The translations under genes were made by a program, and so were the position numbers. A stretch of 64,000 bases of DNA from the NCBI RefSeq assembly GCF_003217495.1, contig NZ_QJSW01000002.1, positions 358,296-422,295 on the forward strand, in the 5' to 3' direction. The notes under the pieces are model-generated. The model ran no database searches and had not been told where the DNA came from. It saw only the letters and a program-made list of their open reading frames with translations. This document shows, in pieces, positions 60,883-64,000 of this stretch; the stretch's first letter is position 1; each line of letters opens with the position of its first letter. Source of the stretch: Paenibacillus barcinonensis. Lineage in GTDB: Bacteria; Bacillota; Bacilli; Paenibacillales; Paenibacillaceae.

Positions 60883-62307
60883 TTACATGCCAATCGCTTT
60901 ACCATCCACGGCCAGCATAGCCTCGCCCATAATTTCAGAGAGGGAAGGATGCGGGTGAATGGTCTGTCCAACCTCCCACGGAGTGGCATCCAGCATCTGC
61001 GCCAGCGAAGCTTCAGCAATCAGTTCGGTTACATGGGTGCCAATCATATGTACGCCTAATATATCATTCGTTTTAGCGTCTGCGATTACCTTCACAAAGC
61101 CGTCGCGGCTTCCATGAATCACCGATTTGCCGATTGCCTGGAAAGGAAACTTGCCCATTTTGATCTCATGACCGCGAGCTCTGGCTTCTTTCTCCGTAAA
61201 ACCGATGCTTGCCGCTTCTGGACGTGTGTACACACAGCGCGGAATCCGGTGAGCCTCAACCAGGTGTACACTCTCACCCGCAAGATGATTCACAGCGAGT
61301 ATACCTTCATGGCTTGCGGCATGCGCCAGCTGTAATCCGCCAATACAATCCCCGATCGCATAGATATGGCCTTCACCCGTTTGCAGATGCTGGTTCACTG
61401 CAATGAAGCCACGCTCTACTTTGATATCTGTGTTTTCCAGTCCAATATTTTCGACATTAGCCTGACGTCCAATCGACACTAGCATTTTTTCGGCAGTCAG
61501 CGTCTCGAGCTTATCTCCTGCAAGCTGCACATCCACATACACGCTTTGTTCCTCTGCACGATAGCTGTCCACCAGTAATTTCGCACCCGTAAGGAAACGA
61601 ACCCCCCGTTTGCCAAGCAAACGCTGCATTTCTTTGGCTACATCCTCATCCTCTGCCGGAAGCACATGGTCCGCCGACTCCACCACCGTCACACTCACTC
61701 CAAAATCATTGAGCATTGACGCCCATTCCAAACCAATAACACCGCCGCCTACAATGATGATTGAAGCAGGCAGCTCGTCCATGCGAAGCGCCTCATCGCT
61801 GCTCATGATATATCTTCCATCCGGCTCAAGCCCAGGCAATATACGTGGACGTGATCCCGTGGCTATGATCAGGTTCGTTGGAACAACCGTATCCATCTCG
61901 CCGTCCTCGAACTCCAGCGCTACAGCACCGCTTTGCGGCGAGAAGATGGAAGGTCCGATCACACGGCCCTTGGCGTGTACAACCTCGATTTTATTTTTTT
62001 TCATCAAATACTGAACACCCTTATGCAGCTGCTCAACAATAGCTTCCTTACGAGCCTGTACTTTAGGAAACACCAGCGTGGCTCCTGTTGTCTCAATGCC
62101 ATAGCTCTCGCTGTCCTGTATTTCGGCGTATATCTCCGCACTTTTCAGCAACGCCTTACTCGGAATACAGCCACGGTGCAGACAGGTTCCGCCCAGCTTG
62201 TCCTTCTCGATAATAACAACCTTCTTGCCCAGCTGTGCGGCACGAATTGCGGCAATATATCCTCCGGTTCCTCCACCCAGTACGGCAACATCACATGGTA
62301 TTGGCAT
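60883..62307 (-). CDS. lpdV: Dihydrolipoyl dehydrogenase of the branched-chain complex
   Basis: 474 residues after GAGGAGAA. FAD site VAVLGGGTGGYIAAIRAAQLG, redox disulfide GGTCLHRGCIPSKALL, NAD site IIVGGGVIGLEWASMLNDFGVSVTVVE, HAASHEGILAVNHLAG, and the C-terminal catalytic HPHPSLSE. It reoxidises dihydrolipoyl groups of the E2. First gene of lpdV-bkdAA-bkdAB-bkdB; the ptb, bcd and buk genes seen upstream in Bacillus are not in this window. Confidence 0.95.
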   Translation of the reverse strand: MPIPCDVAVLGGGTGGYIAAIRAAQLGKKVVIIEKDKLGGTCLHRGCIPSKALLKSAEIYAEIQDSESYGIETTGATLVFPKVQARKEAIVEQLHKGVQYLMKKNKIEVVHAKGRVIGPSIFSPQSGAVALEFEDGEMDTVVPTNLIIATGSRPRILPGLEPDGRYIMSSDEALRMDELPASIIIVGGGVIGLEWASMLNDFGVSVTVVESADHVLPAEDEDVAKEMQRLLGKRGVRFLTGAKLLVDSYRAEEQSVYVDVQLAGDKLETLTAEKMLVSIGRQANVENIGLENTDIKVERGFIAVNQHLQTGEGHIYAIGDCIGGLQLAHAASHEGILAVNHLAGESVHLVEAHRIPRCVYTRPEAASIGFTEKEARARGHEIKMGKFPFQAIGKSVIHGSRDGFVKVIADAKTNDILGVHMIGTHVTELIAEASLAQMLDATPWEVGQTIHPHPSLSEIMGEAMLAVDGKAIGM

Positions 62308-62400
62308 CTCTACGTTCTCCTCTATACAGTCATTTTGGGGTATTCAAAAATAATAAAATAGGTGCTTGCATCCCAAACAATGGCATGCCCTCTACTTCTC

Positions 62401-62429
62401 ATTGTACTCTCCTTGCGCAGTCAACTCAA
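62401..62429 (-). promoter_or_regulatory. Promoter of the bkd operon
   Basis: Minus strand: TTGAGT (62429-62424), 17-base spacer, TACAAT (62406-62401), ~90 bases before lpdV. Confidence 0.55.
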
Positions 62430-62539
62430 AATTTGATGAATCTCACATGGACAGCCCGTGCATTCCAAGCTATGATATAAACAGGAATTCTCTGTAAGCG
62501 TAACCTTTATATTATGTCTACTCTGGCAGAAAGGGTATA

Positions 62540-62857
62540 ATGCTCATGAATACAAAAATAGTCTTTGCGCGCTTTCTCGCGATTATTGTACTTGTTATCC
62601 CCGGCTTGATGGCCATGAAGGGCTTCCTTATGATGAAAGACGCCCTGTTTCTATATTACGCCGAGCATGGAAATGACTTGATCTCTCCCGGCTTCCAGTG
62701 GCTCTCCTTCTTCGGCGGACTCGTCCTGTTTGTGGCAGGTATGAGTTTTCTGGGCGGCTGGATTCTGTTCCGCGATCGTAAACGCAACTATGTAGGCCCT
62801 CGTTTCCGTTCGAAAAAGCAGCCTGAACAGGTCGAAACACCCGGAAGCAGTTCATAA
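62540..62857 (+). CDS. DUF2627 membrane protein (YqzF-like)
   Basis: 105 residues; a second ATG at 62546 has better spacing to AAAGGG. Two hydrophobic helices (FARFLAIIVLVIPGLMAMKGFLMM and FQWLSFFGGLVLFVAGMSFLGGWILF) are followed by a basic tail (RDRKRNYVGPRFRSKKQ). In Bacillus this family lies next to the bkd operon, as here. Function unknown. Confidence 0.85.
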   Translation: MLMNTKIVFARFLAIIVLVIPGLMAMKGFLMMKDALFLYYAEHGNDLISPGFQWLSFFGGLVLFVAGMSFLGGWILFRDRKRNYVGPRFRSKKQPEQVETPGSSS

Positions 62858-62873
62858 TTCCGGGCTTTTTTGT
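62840..62873 (+). terminator. Terminator of DUF2627 gene
   Basis: CCCGGAA/TTCCGGG stem overlapping the stop codon, then six T. Confidence 0.85.
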
Positions 62874-62906
62874 TTTCCCCATTTTATATAGACAGGAAGG
62901 TTGGTT

Positions 62907-63254
62907 ATGGTTTCCTTCGTACTGACATTAAAACGCCTGCTTAAAGGCATATTTCACGCATTCAAAGACCCGAAATTTCTGGCTCTGTTCGTTTTAACAA
63001 CAGCAACCTTGCTTTCGGGCACGCTGTTTTATACCCGGGTGGAAGGACTACACTGGATCGACGCCCTCTACTTCTGCGCAGTTACGTTAACAACTGTAGG
63101 CCACCCTGATTTCGTGCCATCTACGGGATTCGGCAAAGCGTTTACCGTCATTTATATGTTTGCCGGAATTGGTCTCACCTTTGCCATGATTGCAAGAATC
63201 ACAGCCGGTATTTTGTTCCCTCACAGATTAAAATCAGAGGAGGATACAGAATAA
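62907..63254 (+). CDS. Two-helix ion channel protein with altered selectivity filter
   Basis: 115 residues from the ATG six bases after AGGAAGG. FLALFVLTTATLLSGTLFYT and FTVIYMFAGIGLTFAMIARITAGILF are the two membrane helices. Between them are a pore helix, WIDALYFCAVTLTT, and the filter VGHPDFVP. Potassium channels have T-V-G-Y-G-D; here Y-G is H-P, as in a subgroup of short Bacillales homologues. Ion specificity is therefore uncertain. Confidence 0.85.
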   Translation: MVSFVLTLKRLLKGIFHAFKDPKFLALFVLTTATLLSGTLFYTRVEGLHWIDALYFCAVTLTTVGHPDFVPSTGFGKAFTVIYMFAGIGLTFAMIARITAGILFPHRLKSEEDTE

Positions 63255-63296
63255 GCTTGCTCTGTTCCTTCATCTGAATTAGCTGAGCTCCAGCCG

Positions 63297-63509
63297 TTAT
63301 TCGTATAATGCATCTCGCAGTTTGGTGGACATACGCGACTCTTTGGAGGAGGATCTCAGAATGGTTCTGCGCAAGGTGAGATTACTCGCCTGCAGTCGTT
63401 CTGCCTCTGCCATTAACTCGGCAAATAAAGCCTGAGCGCTCTCATCCAGCTTACCCCGTGTTTGCAGCTCTTCGTAACGCTGCTTCAGCGAGTTCAAAGC
63501 TTCGTTCAT
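63297..63509 (-). CDS. Small helical protein, unknown
   Basis: 70 residues, ATG after AGAGGTG. Entirely helical and charged (LNSLKQRYEELQTRGKLDESAQALFAELMAEAERLQ...), probably a short coiled coil. No family recognised. It is convergent with the channel gene and divergent from tdk. Confidence 0.6.
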   Translation of the reverse strand: MNEALNSLKQRYEELQTRGKLDESAQALFAELMAEAERLQASNLTLRRTILRSSSKESRMSTKLRDALYE

Positions 63510-63688
63510 TGGTTACACCTCTTTTCAAAATAATTCATTTCACTCTACATCTGCCGTGACCAATATCGCAACAAACCATATCGTAACACAAACTGCTCCA
63601 TTTTAGTTCTGGCTCTTTTCAAAGCAGATGTGGTAATCTGTAATGGTCGCTTTTTTTGAATTCCGTATGCGAGAGGGGTAGTAGCACC

Positions 63689-64000
63689 GTGCAAACTGGA
63701 CGTATTACCGTCATTACTGGACCGATGTTCAGCGAAAAATCCGGTGAACTTATTCGCCGTTGTCAGAAGCTTATTCAATTTGGCCGTAAAAAGGTCGTTG
63801 CCTACAAACCAGCCGAGGATGATCGTTTCGCTCAGGATGAGATCGTGAGTCGAATTGGCTATAGACTTCCCGCACATTCCATTCCCCGGCAATTAACGCC
63901 GGAATCTATAGAGACAATTCTCAAGCAGACCATAGATGCCGATGTGGTTGCCTTTGATGAAGTGCAATTTTTCAGCAGTGCAATCATGGAACTCGTTTCT
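63689..64000 (+). CDS. tdk: Thymidine kinase, 3' end cut by window edge; altered P-loop
   Basis: 104 codons visible from a GTG ten bases after GAGAGGGG. RITVITGPMFSEKSGELIRR is the N-terminal strand and P-loop, AYKPAEDDRF the following strand, and VVAFDEVQFF the Walker B/DE motif of type II thymidine kinases. The usual G-P-M-F/Y-S-G-K-S/T-x-E-L reads G-P-M-F-S-E-K-S-G-E-L: the glycine before the essential lysine is glutamate. The gene runs off the window, so the lid and zinc motifs cannot be checked. Thymidine salvage role is known for the family, but activity is uncertain here. Confidence 0.85.
   Translation, partial: MQTGRITVITGPMFSEKSGELIRRCQKLIQFGRKKVVAYKPAEDDRFAQDEIVSRIGYRLPAHSIPRQLTPESIETILKQTIDADVVAFDEVQFFSSAIMELVS

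Noticed and set aside
63545..63892. Minus-strand frame of 115 codons opposite tdk
   Set aside because: It is antisense to the thymidine kinase coding sequence, which has clear motifs on the plus strand.

Overview
The window is a piece of a spore-forming Firmicute chromosome, almost certainly Paenibacillus. The evidence is the order of the core genes on the minus strand (ytfJ, ytfI-like, scpB, scpA, rib operon, ppiB, lysA, spoVA, spoIIA, dacF, punA, xerD, fur, spoIIM, nudF, lipB, bkd), the moderate-GC core DNA, and a copper-amine-oxidase-type stalk domain in a cargo protein. The organism assignment is inference; gene identities come from recognisable motifs.

Positions 1 to about 32.6 kb are the late half of a large AT-rich temperate phage. 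From left to right it holds the end of a tyrosine-recombinase-like gene; a small conserved phage gene; a very large tape-measure gene that I read as broken by three group I introns, the middle one carrying a zinc-finger/Vsr-like homing endonuclease; a tail-tip protein; and a roughly 4 kb accessory island. The island contains a secreted ankyrin protein, a divergent XRE/antirepressor switch, a membrane protein, and a PemK/MazF-like toxin with a small partner. It is followed by the distal-tail gene, a long run of tail-tip and fibre genes (PAAR-like, BppU-like, discoidin, SPRY, DNRLRE modules), and a holin/amidase/LLH-holin lysis cassette. The tape-measure size, tail/lysis layout and recombinase-like late gene recall SPbeta-type phages.

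The right phage end lies inside ytfJ (gerW), a forespore gene: its ribosome-binding site and first ~40 codons survive at 32,757 on the minus strand, and then the reading frame runs into phage DNA. The rest of ytfJ and the left attachment site lie beyond the left edge. This is the arrangement of prophages that excise during sporulation to rebuild a gene.

From 32.9 to 64 kb the chromosome is ordinary and read mostly from the minus strand. It includes the condensin partners scpA/scpB; the ribD-ribE-ribBA-ribH operon under an FMN riboswitch; lysA; a reduced spoVA set (AA, AB and AF only); the sigma-F operon spoIIAA-spoIIAB-sigF; dacF; punA; a XerD with an unusual active-site spacing; fur; spoIIM; endonuclease Q; nudF; a tripeptidase; lipB; and the branched-chain 2-oxoacid dehydrogenase operon lpdV-bkdAA-bkdAB-bkdB. 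Short plus-strand genes include a Prli42-like stressosome peptide, DUF2627, a two-helix ion channel and the start of a thymidine kinase with an altered P-loop.
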